64,000 nucleotides of DNA from Erysipelotrichaceae bacterium (GCA_017419165.1 JAFOLW010000030.1:54742-118741); one strand, 5' to 3'. Numbered from the stretch's first letter, positions 32,856 through 41,737 are shown. The notes: generated by a model from the sequence alone, not told the origin. Made by a program: numbers and translations.

Positions 32856-33103
32856 TGATCGATCTGGAAAAAGTTCTGTTGAACATCGTCAGACCTTTGT
32901 GTTCCGAGCCTGAATCGGTCATGGTCAAGCAGATGGAATCTCTCAATGAGAACGAACTTCTGCTGTATGTTTATGCACCGAGCGAGGATATTGCCAGGCT
33001 GATCGGTAAAAAAGGTTCTATGGCAAATTCAATTCGTCAAATGCTGCAGGTAGCATCAAAGATCGAAAATAAGAGGATCTCGATCAAATTTGAAGCCCTT
33101 TAA
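32855..33103 (+). CDS. khpA: KH-domain RNA-binding protein KhpA
   Basis: An 82-residue type-II KH protein (YlqC/KhpA), which with KhpB/Jag forms an RNA chaperone linked to cell division and elongation in Gram-positives. The single KH fold shows ELLLYVYAPSEDIARLIGKKGSMANSIRQML in two blocks: LLLYVYAPSEDIARLIG and KKGSMANSIRQML; the GxxG loop is GKKG. It follows rpsP with an ATG overlapping the stop codon and is followed by a hairpin terminator. Confidence 0.94.
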   Translation: MIDLEKVLLNIVRPLCSEPESVMVKQMESLNENELLLYVYAPSEDIARLIGKKGSMANSIRQMLQVASKIENKRISIKFEAL

Positions 33104-33128
33104 AGAGATGAAGATTCATCTCTTTTTT
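33102..33128 (+). terminator. Intrinsic terminator after khpA
   Basis: AAAGAGATGAA (33102-33112) pairs with TTCATCTCTTT (33115-33125), beginning in the stop codon and ending in a T-run. It separates rpsP-khpA from rimM-trmD. Confidence 0.85.
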
Positions 33129-33132
33129 CATA

Positions 33133-33138
33133 TATAAT
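33133..33138 (+). promoter_or_regulatory. -10 element of rimM, seven bases before the start codon
   Basis: A consensus TATAAT immediately after the khpA terminator, then seven bases to the ATG at 33146. No Shine-Dalgarno is present; a leaderless transcript is likely. Confidence 0.65.
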
Positions 33139-33145
33139 ACTAGAT

Positions 33146-33646
33146 ATGGAATACGTACTTATTGGAAAGATATTGAATACCTTCGGCATCAGAGGTGAAT
33201 TGAAAGTCGATGCATATACGGATTTTATCGAAGAGCGTTTCAAAAAGGATTCGACGGTCTATATCGGGGAGGAACATCTTCCTTTCGTGATGAAAAACTA
33301 TCGGGAACATAAGGGCTTCCTGCTTGTGAGCTTCAAGGACATCGATGACATCAACCTTGTCGAGAAGTACAAGGGCATGATGTTATACAAGGCGAAGAAC
33401 GACATCCATAAGCTGAAACAGGGAGAATACTATTTCTCGGAACTGAAGGATCTTGATGTCTATGTGGAAGGCGAAAAGATCGGCAAAGTCCTGCGGGTCG
33501 AAGAGGGCATCGCCAGCAATCATCTGCGCATCTTGAAACAAGAGGACGGCAAAGAATATCTGGTGCCATTTCTGCCTGTGTTCATCAAAAAGGTCGATCT
33601 GGATGAAAAAAGGATCGATGTGATCGCAATGGAAGGCCTTTTATGA
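33146..33646 (+). CDS. rimM: Ribosome maturation factor RimM
   Basis: 30S assembly factor that acts on the head near S19, 166 residues. The N-terminal domain starts VLIGKILNTFGIRGELKV (family G.i...hGikGe.kv), followed by FLLVSFKDIDDINLVEKYKG, and the PRC-barrel C-terminal part has YYFSELKDLDVYVEGEKIGKV and YLVPFLPVFIKKVDLDEKRI in the expected positions. It overlaps trmD by four bases. Translation probably begins on a leaderless mRNA. Confidence 0.95.
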   Translation: MEYVLIGKILNTFGIRGELKVDAYTDFIEERFKKDSTVYIGEEHLPFVMKNYREHKGFLLVSFKDIDDINLVEKYKGMMLYKAKNDIHKLKQGEYYFSELKDLDVYVEGEKIGKVLRVEEGIASNHLRILKQEDGKEYLVPFLPVFIKKVDLDEKRIDVIAMEGLL

Positions 33647-34368
33647 AGATCACCGTTCTGACGCTGTTTCCGGAGATGTATGAAGGGTTTTTGAATTCTT
33701 CGATCATCAGGCGGATCATTGAAAAAGGACTGGCGGAAGTCAAAGTCGTCAATATCCGCGACTACTCCACGGATAAGCATCATCATGTCGATGACACTCC
33801 TTACGGAGGAGGTGCGGGGATGCTGATGAAGGTCGATGTCGTGCACCGGGCACTGCTGGACAACATCTCCAACGACTATACTTACACCTTGCTGACATCG
33901 CCGAAAGCTCGTCCCATGAAGCAGGAGGATCTTGAACGGCTGTCCGGTCTCGATGAATTCGTCATCATCTGCGGCCATTACGAAGGGATCGACTATCGCA
34001 TCGAACGCTATGTCGATGAGAAGATCTCGATCGGCGATTATGTCCTGACGGGCGGGGAGCTTCCTTCGATGGTGGTGATCGACGGGGTCCTGCGTCTGCT
34101 GGAAGAGGGGATCTCTTCGGACTCCCTGAAAGAAGAATCATTCAATGACGGTCTTCTGGAATATCCACAGTATACCCGGCCGGTGGAATATAACGGCGAC
34201 CGGGTGCCGGAGGTCCTGCAGAACGGCAATCATAAAGAGATCCGCCGCTACAATCTCAAGATGGCACTGAAGGAGACGATGCTGCTTCGTCCCGATCTTT
34301 TGCAAAGCCGGGAGCTTTCCAAAGAGGAAAGAGAACTTCTCGCTGAGATCGTCAGTGAGATGGAATAA
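33643..34368 (+). CDS. trmD: tRNA (guanine-N1)-methyltransferase TrmD
   Basis: Methylates G37 of tRNAs to prevent frameshifting. The 241-residue SPOUT enzyme has MKITVLTLFPEMYEGFLNSS, then IRDYSTDKHHHVDDTPYGGG (the family's D.....DD.PYGGG.GM), LLTSPKARPMKQ, FVIICGHYEGIDYRIE, ISIGDYVLTGGE and the C-terminal YTRPVEYNGDRVPEVLQNGN. It overlaps rimM by four bases. The next gene, rplS, has a separate promoter. Confidence 0.98.
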   Translation: MKITVLTLFPEMYEGFLNSSIIRRIIEKGLAEVKVVNIRDYSTDKHHHVDDTPYGGGAGMLMKVDVVHRALLDNISNDYTYTLLTSPKARPMKQEDLERLSGLDEFVIICGHYEGIDYRIERYVDEKISIGDYVLTGGELPSMVVIDGVLRLLEEGISSDSLKEESFNDGLLEYPQYTRPVEYNGDRVPEVLQNGNHKEIRRYNLKMALKETMLLRPDLLQSRELSKEERELLAEIVSEME

Positions 34369-34397
34369 AGAAAATATCAAGTCTGATCAAAAAACAT

Positions 34398-34426
34398 TTG
34401 ATTTAGAGCTTTATTTGTGGTAAAGT
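34398..34426 (+). promoter_or_regulatory. Promoter of rplS
   Basis: TTGATT (34398-34403), 17-base spacer and TAAAGT (34421-34426) with an extended TGG. A leader of about 70 bases with a small AGCG/CGCT stem precedes the AAAGGAG Shine-Dalgarno; autogenous control by L19 is possible but I cannot show it. Confidence 0.7.
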
Positions 34427-34498
34427 AATTAAGCGCTGTTCCGCTTTTCGCTATGATTATGAACAGATGTCTAAATATTTGTATAAAGGAGAAGAAAG

Positions 34499-34846
34499 AT
34501 GAATTTAGGTTTAGTCAATGAAATCACTAAAGACCAGATGAAGTCCGATCTTCCTGAACTTGCTCCGGGACAGACTGTTCGAGTCGACGTCAAGATCAAG
34601 GAAGGCGACAAGTCTCGTATCCAGGCTTATGAAGGTGTCGTCGTTAAGGTACAGGGCTCAGGGATCAGCCAGTCATTCACTGTCAGAAAGATCTCTTCCG
34701 GTATCGGCGTTGAAAGAACGTTCCCGGTACATTCACCTGTCATCGACAAGATCACGGTCTTACGTATCGGTAAAGTCAGAAGAGCCAGACTGTTCTATCT
34801 GAGAAATCGTTCCGGTAAGTCTGCCAAGATCAAGGAAGTCAGATAA
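34499..34846 (+). CDS. rplS: Large ribosomal subunit protein bL19
   Basis: 50S protein at the subunit interface, 115 residues. It begins [20 protein letters not shown], followed by [41 protein letters not shown] in two parts ([13 protein letters not shown] and [10 protein letters not shown]), [13 protein letters not shown] (here [13 protein letters not shown]) and the end [20 protein letters not shown]. Its own promoter and terminator allow production independent of trmD. Confidence 0.98.
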   Translation: MNLGLVNEITKDQMKSDLPELAPGQTVRVDVKIKEGDKSRIQAYEGVVVKVQGSGISQSFTVRKISSGIGVERTFPVHSPVIDKITVLRIGKVRRARLFYLRNRSGKSAKIKEVR

Positions 34847-34853
34847 TTTCAAG

Positions 34854-34880
34854 AAAGCCGATGAGTTCGGCTTTTCTTTT
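34854..34880 (+). terminator. Intrinsic terminator after rplS
   Basis: AAAGCCGA (34854-34861) with TCGGCTTT (34867-34874), five-base loop and a T-rich tail running up to the lepB promoter. Confidence 0.82.
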
Positions 34881-34884
34881 TGGG

Positions 34885-34890
34885 TATAAT
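34885..34890 (+). promoter_or_regulatory. -10 element of lepB, seven bases before the start codon
   Basis: A consensus TATAAT ending at 34890, followed by seven bases and the ATG at 34898; no Shine-Dalgarno in between. It supports 34898 over the in-frame ATG at 34880, which lies upstream of the -10 box. Confidence 0.65.
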
Positions 34891-34897
34891 GGTATTG

Positions 34898-35404
34898 ATG
34901 AAAAAATCTGTATTCAAAGAACTGTTCTGGTTTTTTATAAAAGCGCTGGTCCTTGTCGTTATTTTGATCAACTTCATTTTCTTTCCCTGCGTCGTCAACG
35001 GCAGTTCCATGCAACCGAACTATCAGGAAGGAGAGTATGGTTACTCCTTCATCATCACCAAGATGTTCGGCATCCGCCGCTTCGATACGGCAGTGATCCG
35101 GATCGACTCCGCATCCAAGGAGAAACTGTTGGTCAAGCGTGTCATCGGCTTGCCGAACGACGAAGTGGAATACAAGGACAATAAGCTCTACATCAACGGA
35201 GAGTATCTGGAAGAGCCGTTCCTTTCCGATGTGACGACACCGGATTTCAAAGTGACGCTTTCCGATAACGAGTATTACTGTCTCGGTGACAACCGCAACG
35301 TTTCCAGGGATTCCCGTTTCTACGGGCCGTTCAACGGTTCACAGATCGTTTCGACGCATCTGTTCGTCCTGTTTCCGCTGGATTCGTTCGGTTTCAACAA
35401 ATAA
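34898..35404 (+). CDS. lepB: Type I signal peptidase
   Basis: Membrane-anchored serine protease that removes signal peptides, 168 residues. One N-terminal transmembrane helix (about residues 10-30) is followed by the catalytic Ser block VVNGSSMQPNY (box B), then the Lys block KEKLLVKRVIGLPNDEVEY (box D), and box E YYCLGDNRNVSRDSRFYGP. The length is typical of Bacillus-type SipS enzymes. The MBL gene starts 5 bp after its stop, forming a chain lepB-MBL-rbgA-rnhB. Confidence 0.96.
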   Translation: MKKSVFKELFWFFIKALVLVVILINFIFFPCVVNGSSMQPNYQEGEYGYSFIITKMFGIRRFDTAVIRIDSASKEKLLVKRVIGLPNDEVEYKDNKLYINGEYLEEPFLSDVTTPDFKVTLSDNEYYCLGDNRNVSRDSRFYGPFNGSQIVSTHLFVLFPLDSFGFNK

Positions 35405-35408
35405 AGCG

Positions 35409-36215
35409 ATGAAACTGAAAGTACTTGTCGATAACAATACGTTCATCGATATGTATTATCTGGCGGAGCCTGCCGTCAGTTATTTTATACAGGACAAAGA
35501 TACGGCTCTGCTTTTTGACACGGGTTATTCCGATGTCTTTTTGTTGAATGCAAAGAAGATGGGCATCGATCTGAACAAAGCCGACCGGATCGTTCTTTCC
35601 CACGGCCACAACGATCACAGCGGCGGCCTGGGATATCTGAAGTCTTGCGGCAAAAAGTTCAAACTGATCGCCCATCCCGGGGCTTTTGTCGAAAGAGAAG
35701 ATGATGCGGGTACGAAGATCGGTTCGCCGTTGAGCGAAGAAGCGATCAGGGAGCGCTTTGATGTTTCTTGCCATACGGAACCGTATTTTATCAATGACCG
35801 GCTCGTCTTTCTGGGACAGATCGAAACGTCGCTTCCTTTTGAAACGCGTTATGCCATCGGCCGCAAATATGAAAACGGGACTTCCGCAGAGGACCTCATC
35901 CTTGATGATTCCGCTCTGGTCTATAAAGGCAGGGACGGCTTGTTCATCATCACCGGCTGTTCGCATGCGGGCATCTGCAATATCATCGAATATGCCAAGA
36001 AGGTCTGCGGATGCGATAAGATCCATGGAGTCATCGGCGGCTTTCATCTGTTTGAAAACGATGAGAGACTGTCCAGGACTATCGATTATCTTAGTGAGAA
36101 CAAGATCGAACTGTTGTATCCCTGTCATTGCGTCTCACTGGCAGCAAAGATCGAGATAGGCAGGAAACTGAAGATCCGCGAAGTCGGAGTCGGATTGGAG
36201 TTGGATATAGAATGA
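35409..36215 (+). CDS. Metallo-beta-lactamase fold hydrolase (MJ0301/Tflp-like subfamily)
   Basis: A 268-residue metallohydrolase of uncertain substrate. It has MKLKVLVDNNTFIDMYYLAEPAVSY split as VLVDNNT and YLAEPAVSYFI, typical of the subfamily annotated in databases as 7,8-dihydropterin-6-methyl-4-(ribosyl)aminobenzene-phosphate synthase-like. The metal motif is intact, VLSHGHNDHSGGL (HxHxDH), followed by LFIITGCSHAGICNI and GVIGGFHLF with LYPCHC near the end. The start at 35409 lacks a strong Shine-Dalgarno and relies on coupling with lepB; longer in-frame upstream sequence reads through lepB out of frame and is not real. It overlaps rbgA by four bases. Confidence 0.82.
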   Translation: MKLKVLVDNNTFIDMYYLAEPAVSYFIQDKDTALLFDTGYSDVFLLNAKKMGIDLNKADRIVLSHGHNDHSGGLGYLKSCGKKFKLIAHPGAFVEREDDAGTKIGSPLSEEAIRERFDVSCHTEPYFINDRLVFLGQIETSLPFETRYAIGRKYENGTSAEDLILDDSALVYKGRDGLFIITGCSHAGICNIIEYAKKVCGCDKIHGVIGGFHLFENDERLSRTIDYLSENKIELLYPCHCVSLAAKIEIGRKLKIREVGVGLELDIE

Positions 36216-37054
36216 GTGAATCAATGAATCAGATCAACTGGTATCCCGGTCATATGGCGAAAGCCAGAAGACAGATGGAAGAACAGCTGAAACTGGTCGA
36301 TATCGTCATCGAGCTCAGAGATGCCAGGATCCCGGAGGCTTCGGCCAATCCGATCCTCAAGGAACTCTCGAGAAACAAACCGGTATTGATCATATTGAAT
36401 AAAAGCGATCTGGCAGACGAAAGAAAGAACCTTCTCTGGAAGGAGGCTTTTGAACACTGCCTGATCACCGATTCGGTGGATGAACGGCTGACCAAGACCG
36501 TTACGGATGAAGTGAAATCCATCCTGAAAGACAAGCTGGAACGGGCGAAAGCCAGAGGCATCCGCAAGAAAGTATTGAGAGCGATGGTCGTCGGTATCCC
36601 GAATGTCGGCAAATCGACGTTCATCAACAATATCGTGAAGAAGAAGGCGGCGAAAGCAGAGAACCGTCCCGGCGTGACGAAAGCGCTGCAGTGGATCAGG
36701 ATCAACGAAGATGTCGAACTGCTGGATACGCCTGGCGTTTTGTGGCCGAAATTCGATGATCAGAATGACGCCATGCTCCTGGCGCTTTTGGGTTCGATCA
36801 ACGATGATGTTCTGGACAAGGAAGGACTGGTGCGTTTCGGTCTTTCTTATCTATCGAAGATCTATCCGGGCCTGATCGAAAAGCGTTACGGTGTCAATGA
36901 AACGGAAGATCATCTTCTCGAGAGGATCGCTCAGCAGAAGCTCTGGCTCACCGCCAACGGTCAGGTCGATCTGACCAAGGCCGTCGATCTGATACTCAAG
37001 GATATCCGGAGCAACAAGATAGGAAGGATCACCTGGCAGGATGTTGGAGAATAA
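36212..37054 (+). CDS. rbgA: Ribosome biogenesis GTPase RbgA (YlqF)
   Basis: Circularly permuted GTPase required for late 50S assembly. The 280-residue protein starts MNQINWYPGHMAKARRQ after four extra residues, a signature of RbgA. G motifs appear in permuted order: G4 LNKSDLADE, then G1 VVGIPNVGKSTFINNI, G2 and G3 LLDTPGVLWPKFDD. The C-terminal ANTAR-like RNA-binding region follows. The start at 36212 was chosen because the upstream in-frame extension overlaps the MBL gene and has no family match. It overlaps rnhB by 14 bases. Confidence 0.96.
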   Translation: MSESMNQINWYPGHMAKARRQMEEQLKLVDIVIELRDARIPEASANPILKELSRNKPVLIILNKSDLADERKNLLWKEAFEHCLITDSVDERLTKTVTDEVKSILKDKLERAKARGIRKKVLRAMVVGIPNVGKSTFINNIVKKKAAKAENRPGVTKALQWIRINEDVELLDTPGVLWPKFDDQNDAMLLALLGSINDDVLDKEGLVRFGLSYLSKIYPGLIEKRYGVNETEDHLLERIAQQKLWLTANGQVDLTKAVDLILKDIRSNKIGRITWQDVGE

Positions 37055-37643
37055 ATACGAGAAGCTCTGTTGGGAGAAAGATGAATACGTCATGGGCATC
37101 GATGAAGTCGGAAGAGGTCCGCTCTGCGGTCCTTTGGTCGTGGCTTGCTGCGTCTTCCCGATCAACTATGAGAATCCTCAGATCGATGATTCCAAGAAAC
37201 TGACCGAGAAGAAAAGGGAAGCTTTGTTCAAACAGATCATCCATGATGCTCATCATTATGAGTTCCGCATCGTTTCGCCAAAAGAGATCGACCGTTATGA
37301 CATCTATCATGCGACACAGCGGGCGATGGACGAACTTTCGCGTTCCACTTCCATCCATTCTCTCACTGTCACCGATGCCATGCCTTTGCATCGCTACGAT
37401 GTGATCGATATGGTGAAAGGGGATGCCAAGTCGGTCTCGGTGGCCGGAGCCAGCATCCTGGCCAAGGTCTTACGGGACCATATCATGATGGGCTATGATG
37501 TCTTGTATCCTCAATACGAATACCGCAATCACAAGGGCTACGGGACCAAACGGCATCTGCAGCTGATGGATGAATACGGGATCAACGAACTATACCGTCT
37601 GTCTTTCCGGCCGTGCCGTGAGCGGCAGATGAAACTTTTCTGA
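37041..37643 (+). CDS. rnhB: Ribonuclease HII
   Basis: Cleaves RNA-DNA hybrids at single ribonucleotides. At 200 residues it is standard. It carries VMGIDEVGRGPLCGPLVVAC (the DExGRGxxxGP motif), IDDSKKLTEKKREALF, VTDAMPLH and KGDAKSVSVAGASILAKVLRD in two parts (KGDAKSVSVAGASILAK), then HKGYGTKRHLQLM. The acidic tetrad D-E-D-D is complete. It lies immediately after rbgA, the normal Bacillota order. Confidence 0.97.
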   Translation: MLENKYEKLCWEKDEYVMGIDEVGRGPLCGPLVVACCVFPINYENPQIDDSKKLTEKKREALFKQIIHDAHHYEFRIVSPKEIDRYDIYHATQRAMDELSRSTSIHSLTVTDAMPLHRYDVIDMVKGDAKSVSVAGASILAKVLRDHIMMGYDVLYPQYEYRNHKGYGTKRHLQLMDEYGINELYRLSFRPCRERQMKLF

Positions 37644-37673
37644 TCCGGAGTAGGAATCGGCGTTTTTCTTGCA

Positions 37674-37679
37674 AATAAT
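37674..37679 (+). promoter_or_regulatory. Possible -10 element of dprA, seven bases before the start codon
   Basis: AATAAT followed by seven bases and the ATG at 37687, repeating the spacing of the leaderless genes in this window. No -35 stands out, so support is weaker than for ffh, lepB or rimM. Confidence 0.4.
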
Positions 37680-37686
37680 GTAGTAG

Positions 37687-38400
37687 ATGAACAGAGAACA
37701 GCTGATCGCCTACTCTTTTTATTATGGCGGAGAGTACGATAAGATCTATCAGGCCGTAAAAAAGGACATGCCCATCAAAGGAAGGAAAGCGGAGAACGTT
37801 CTGACCATCCTTGATCGGGACTATCCAAAGTGTTTTTATGATCTGAAGTATCCGCCTTTCGTCCTGTACTACGAAGGAGACCTGTCCCTTCTGAAAGGAG
37901 GACACCTGGGGATCGTCGGTTCCAGAAAAGCCAGTCCTTACGCATTGAAAGCGACGGCAGGGCTTTGTGCTCACTATAAAGACAAGATCATCGTCTCCGG
38001 TCTTGCCGCAGGCATCGATGCCTGCGCGCATGCCCATGCATCGAAGACGGTCGGTATCTTGGGCTGCGGGATCGAAAGGATCTATCCGTACTCCAATAAG
38101 GACCTGATCGAAAAGGTAAAAAAGGAAGGCCTCGTGCTTTCCGAGTATCCGGGTCATGCTCCGCCTTTGGGACATCACTTCCCGTTCCGCAACCGTCTCA
38201 TCGCCGCACTCAGCGAAAAAGTCTATATCATGCAAAGCAAAGCCGCGTCCGGGACGATGACGACACTCAATGAAGCGCTCGAACTGGGAAGGGAAGTCCA
38301 TGTGCTTCCTTATGACATTTTCGATCAGGACGGACACAACAACAACCAGCTGATCTATGAAGGTGCGATACCGGTGCTTCATCAGGAAATTGCATTTTAA
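37687..38400 (+). CDS. dprA: DNA-processing protein DprA (Smf), short form
   Basis: RecA loader on incoming single-stranded DNA. The 237-residue protein is mainly the Rossmann-like core: YPPFVLYYEGDLSLLKGGHLGIVGSRKAS in two blocks (PPFVLYYEGDLSLL and LGIVGSRKASPYAL), IIVSGLAAGIDACAH, GILGCGIERIYPYSN, LVLSEYPGH, HHFPFRNRLIAALSEKV and GTMTTLNEALELGREVHVLP. Most homologues have about 280-360 residues with an N-terminal SAM or a C-terminal winged-helix domain; here the C-terminal domain is absent and the N-terminal part is short. It precedes topA, as in many Bacillota. Confidence 0.93.
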   Translation: MNREQLIAYSFYYGGEYDKIYQAVKKDMPIKGRKAENVLTILDRDYPKCFYDLKYPPFVLYYEGDLSLLKGGHLGIVGSRKASPYALKATAGLCAHYKDKIIVSGLAAGIDACAHAHASKTVGILGCGIERIYPYSNKDLIEKVKKEGLVLSEYPGHAPPLGHHFPFRNRLIAALSEKVYIMQSKAASGTMTTLNEALELGREVHVLPYDIFDQDGHNNNQLIYEGAIPVLHQEIAF

Positions 38401-38441
38401 AATCATTTATGTAAATATTAATAATTGTTAAAGAGGTTCCT

Positions 38442-40445
38442 ATGAAAAATCTGGTAATTGTTGAATCACCGTCTAAATCGAAGACGATCGAAAAATATCT
38501 TGGGAAGGATTTCAAAGTCACTTCATCCAAGGGACATATATGCGATCTTGCCACGAAGGGCAAGGAAGGCCTCGGTGTCGATATCGAAGACGATTTCAAG
38601 CCGACGTATGTCATTTCGCCCGACAAGAAGTCTGTCGTCAGCGAACTGAAAAAGCTCGTAAAGAATTCGGATTTCGTCTATCTGGCGACCGACCCGGACC
38701 GTGAAGGAGAAGCGATCTCCTGGCATCTGGCCAGAGAGCTCGGTCTGGATACCGAACAGAACAACCGCATCGTTTTCAATGAGATCACCAAGAATGCGGT
38801 CCTCAACGCTTTGAAAGAACCTCGAAACATCGATATGGCTTTGGTCCGCTCGCAGGAGACCCGCAGGATCTTAGACAGGATCATCGGTTTCAAACTGTCC
38901 AAGCTGCTGCAGAAGAAGATCGGTTCCAAGTCTGCCGGCCGTGTACAGTCCATCGCTCTGCGCATGATCTGCGACAAGGAGAAAGAGATCGCGGCATTCA
39001 TTCCTGAAGAATACTGGAACATCATCGCCCATCTGGGCAAGAAACTCGATGCCGAACTTGCCAGATATCAAGGCAGGAAGATCGAGATCCATAACGAAGA
39101 AGAAGCCGATGCGGTCTTAAAAGCTTTAGGTGAAGAATTCACTTTGACTTCGATCGCCGAAAAGGCGAAAAAACGTGCAGCTTATCTGCCGTTCATCACT
39201 TCGACCATGCAGCAGGAAGCGTCGACGAAATTGGGTTTCACTTCCCGCAAGACGATGATGGTCGCACAGAGCTTATACGAAGGTGTCGAACTGCCCAGCG
39301 GTGCGCAGGGTCTGATCACCTATATGCGTACCGATTCGACGAGACTTTCCAAAGAGTTCGTCGCTGCCGCTTATGATAGGATCGAAAATGACTACGGCAA
39401 GGAATATAAAGGTTTTTACCGTGTCAAGAACGACGAGAGCTCGCAAGACGCCCACGAGGCGATCCGTCCGACCAATCTCGACAATGAGCCGGACAAGATC
39501 AAACAGTATCTGAGCAACGATCAGTACAAACTATATAAATTCATCTATTACCGCGCACTGGCTTCTCTGATGAAGGAAGCGGTCTTCAATTCCGTGACCT
39601 ATGTCTTCGACAATAACGGTTATGAATTCACCGTGACCGGTTCCAAGATGGAATTCGACGGTTTCTTAAAAGCCTACGGCGATTATGATTCGTCCAAGGA
39701 TGTGATCCTGCCGAAGCTCGAAAAAGGAGAGGTCCTTTCTTGCGGGAACATCGAAAAGATCCAGCATTTCACGGAAGCTCCGGCCCGCTATACGGAAGCC
39801 AGACTGATCAAGGCGCTGGAAGAAGAAGGCGTCGGGCGTCCTTCCACTTATGCGACGATCATCGATACGATACAGAAACGCGGATATGTCGAATATAAGA
39901 AAGCTTCCGATTCGGGCAAAACGAAGTATTTCTTCCCGACCGAACAGGGGACTTTGACGGATGAGAAACTGAGAGAATACTTCCAGTCGGTCATCAATAT
40001 CAAATACACGGCACAGATGGAATCCGAGCTCGATGAGATCGCGGAAGACAAGATCGATTCGATCGAAGCTTTGAAAAAATTCTACGAACGTTTCCAGCCT
40101 TTGGTCGATTCCGCATATGATCAGATGGAGAAGAAGCAGCCGGAGAAGACCGGAGAGGTCTGCCCGGAATGCGGCGGCGATGTCGTCATCCGCAACGGCA
40201 AATTCGGCAAGTTCAAATCCTGCATCAACTATCCGACCTGCAAGTGGCATGAATCGCTGCAGAAGAAGGAAGAACCGGAAGAAGTCGGACGCAACTGTCC
40301 AAACTGCGGAAAACCTCTGTTAAAGAGGAAGTCGAGATACGGAACGTATTTCATCGGCTGTTCCGGTTATCCGAAATGCAATTACCTTGAGGCGATCGAA
40401 GGTCAGACGCAGCGCAGGTTCTATAAAGGAAGAAAGAAACAATGA
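38442..40445 (+). CDS. topA: DNA topoisomerase I
   Basis: Type IA topoisomerase that relaxes negative supercoils, 667 residues. The Toprim domain opens NLVIVESPSKSKTIEKYLG and includes YLATDPDREGEAISWHLA; then come GFKLSKLLQKKIGSKSAGRV (given as the KSAGRVQSIALR region), the active-site tyrosine in GLITYMRTDSTRLS, and DAHEAIRPTN. The C terminus keeps two zinc ribbons: CPECGGDVVIRNGKFG with CINYPTC, and CPNCGKPLLKRKSRYG with CSGYPKC. It overlaps trmFO by four bases. Confidence 0.98.
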   Translation: MKNLVIVESPSKSKTIEKYLGKDFKVTSSKGHICDLATKGKEGLGVDIEDDFKPTYVISPDKKSVVSELKKLVKNSDFVYLATDPDREGEAISWHLARELGLDTEQNNRIVFNEITKNAVLNALKEPRNIDMALVRSQETRRILDRIIGFKLSKLLQKKIGSKSAGRVQSIALRMICDKEKEIAAFIPEEYWNIIAHLGKKLDAELARYQGRKIEIHNEEEADAVLKALGEEFTLTSIAEKAKKRAAYLPFITSTMQQEASTKLGFTSRKTMMVAQSLYEGVELPSGAQGLITYMRTDSTRLSKEFVAAAYDRIENDYGKEYKGFYRVKNDESSQDAHEAIRPTNLDNEPDKIKQYLSNDQYKLYKFIYYRALASLMKEAVFNSVTYVFDNNGYEFTVTGSKMEFDGFLKAYGDYDSSKDVILPKLEKGEVLSCGNIEKIQHFTEAPARYTEARLIKALEEEGVGRPSTYATIIDTIQKRGYVEYKKASDSGKTKYFFPTEQGTLTDEKLREYFQSVINIKYTAQMESELDEIAEDKIDSIEALKKFYERFQPLVDSAYDQMEKKQPEKTGEVCPECGGDVVIRNGKFGKFKSCINYPTCKWHESLQKKEEPEEVGRNCPNCGKPLLKRKSRYGTYFIGCSGYPKCNYLEAIEGQTQRRFYKGRKKQ

Positions 40446-41737
40446 GAGTAAGAGTGATCGGCGCCGGTCTGGCGGGCAGCGAAGCGGCATATCAGCTGGC
40501 GAAACGCGGATTTCAAGTCGATCTGTATGAACAAAAAGGGATCAAACGGCATCCGGCATTCAAGACGGATGATTTTGGTGAACTGATCTGTTCCAACTCG
40601 CTGCGCAGCGATGATCTTTACAACGCTGTCGGACTGCTCAAACAGGAGATGCGTTTACTGGACTCGCTGGTCATGGAAGCGGCGGATAAGAACCGTGTTC
40701 CGGCCGGCAAGTCGCTGGCCGTCGACCGTGTCGGCTTTTCCGCTTATATCACGCGCAAGATCAAAGAAAACAAGAACATCAACATCATCAACGAGGAATT
40801 CGTTTCCGTCGATGAAGATATCCCGACGGTCATTGCCGCCGGTCCTTTATGCGAGGGCAGGCTGGCAGAAGAGATTGGACGTCTGTGCGGCAAGGATTTT
40901 CTTCATTTCTATGATGCCGTTTCGCCGATCGTCGAAAAGGATTCGATCGATTTCGATCATGCCTACTACAAATCCAGATATGACGATGACCATCCGGGCG
41001 ACTATATCAACTGTCCTTTGACCAAAGAAGAATTTCAGACTTTCTATGAAACGGTATTGAATGCCCGCAAGATCGCGGTACACGATATCGATGACGAAAA
41101 ATACTTTGAAGGCTGCATGCCTTTTGAAGAGATGGCCAGAAGGGGATATAAGACCTTGCTGTTCGGCCCGATGAAACCGGTCGGTCTTGAACACGACGGT
41201 GTGCGCCCTTATGCGGTCGTACAGCTGCGCAAGGACAACGCGATCGATACCTTATATAATGTGGTGGGTTTTCAGACCCATCTGACCTTCGGCTCGCAGG
41301 AAGAAGTACTGAAATGTGTCCCGGCGCTTGCCAATGTGCATATCGTTCGTTACGGTGTGATGCACCGCAATACTTATCTGAATTCACCGGGCATCATCAA
41401 CAAGTATTATCAGTTCATCGCTCATCCCAATGTATTCATTGCAGGCCAGATCTCCGGTGTCGAAGGTTATGTGGAATCGGCAGCCAGCGGGCTGTATGCG
41501 GCGATCAACCTCTCCCAGTATCTCAACAGCGGGAAGATCGAAAAAGAACTCGGTCCGGATACGATGATCGGTGCGATGGCCAATTACATTTCCGATGTCA
41601 ATATCAAAAAACTTGAACCGATGAACGCCAATTTCGGTATCTTCCGTCTCGACTATCAGGGCCCGAAAGCGGAGAAAAAGAAGGCTTATACCGATCATGC
41701 GCTGAGCAGGGTGAAGGATTATGCAGGAAATGTATAG
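40442..41737 (+). CDS. trmFO: Methylenetetrahydrofolate-tRNA-(uracil-5-)-methyltransferase TrmFO
   Basis: Folate- and FAD-dependent enzyme that makes m5U54 in tRNA. The 431-residue protein begins with the FAD-binding VRVIGAGLAGSEAAYQLAKR, followed by ELICSNSLRSDDLYNAVGLL, VPAGKSLAVDR, FYDAVSPIVEKDSI, the YINCPLTKEEF block, EGCMPFEEMARRG and FGPMKPVGLEHDG, then AGQISGVEGYVESAASGL. All are strongly conserved TrmFO blocks. It lies between topA and the Xer gene as in Bacillus and its start overlaps topA. Confidence 0.98.
   Translation: MRVRVIGAGLAGSEAAYQLAKRGFQVDLYEQKGIKRHPAFKTDDFGELICSNSLRSDDLYNAVGLLKQEMRLLDSLVMEAADKNRVPAGKSLAVDRVGFSAYITRKIKENKNINIINEEFVSVDEDIPTVIAAGPLCEGRLAEEIGRLCGKDFLHFYDAVSPIVEKDSIDFDHAYYKSRYDDDHPGDYINCPLTKEEFQTFYETVLNARKIAVHDIDDEKYFEGCMPFEEMARRGYKTLLFGPMKPVGLEHDGVRPYAVVQLRKDNAIDTLYNVVGFQTHLTFGSQEEVLKCVPALANVHIVRYGVMHRNTYLNSPGIINKYYQFIAHPNVFIAGQISGVEGYVESAASGLYAAINLSQYLNSGKIEKELGPDTMIGAMANYISDVNIKKLEPMNANFGIFRLDYQGPKAEKKKAYTDHALSRVKDYAGNV

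Noticed and set aside
35286..35408. N-terminal extension of the MBL-fold gene
   Set aside because: It overlaps the conserved end of lepB (box E) in another frame; the family N terminus begins at 35409.
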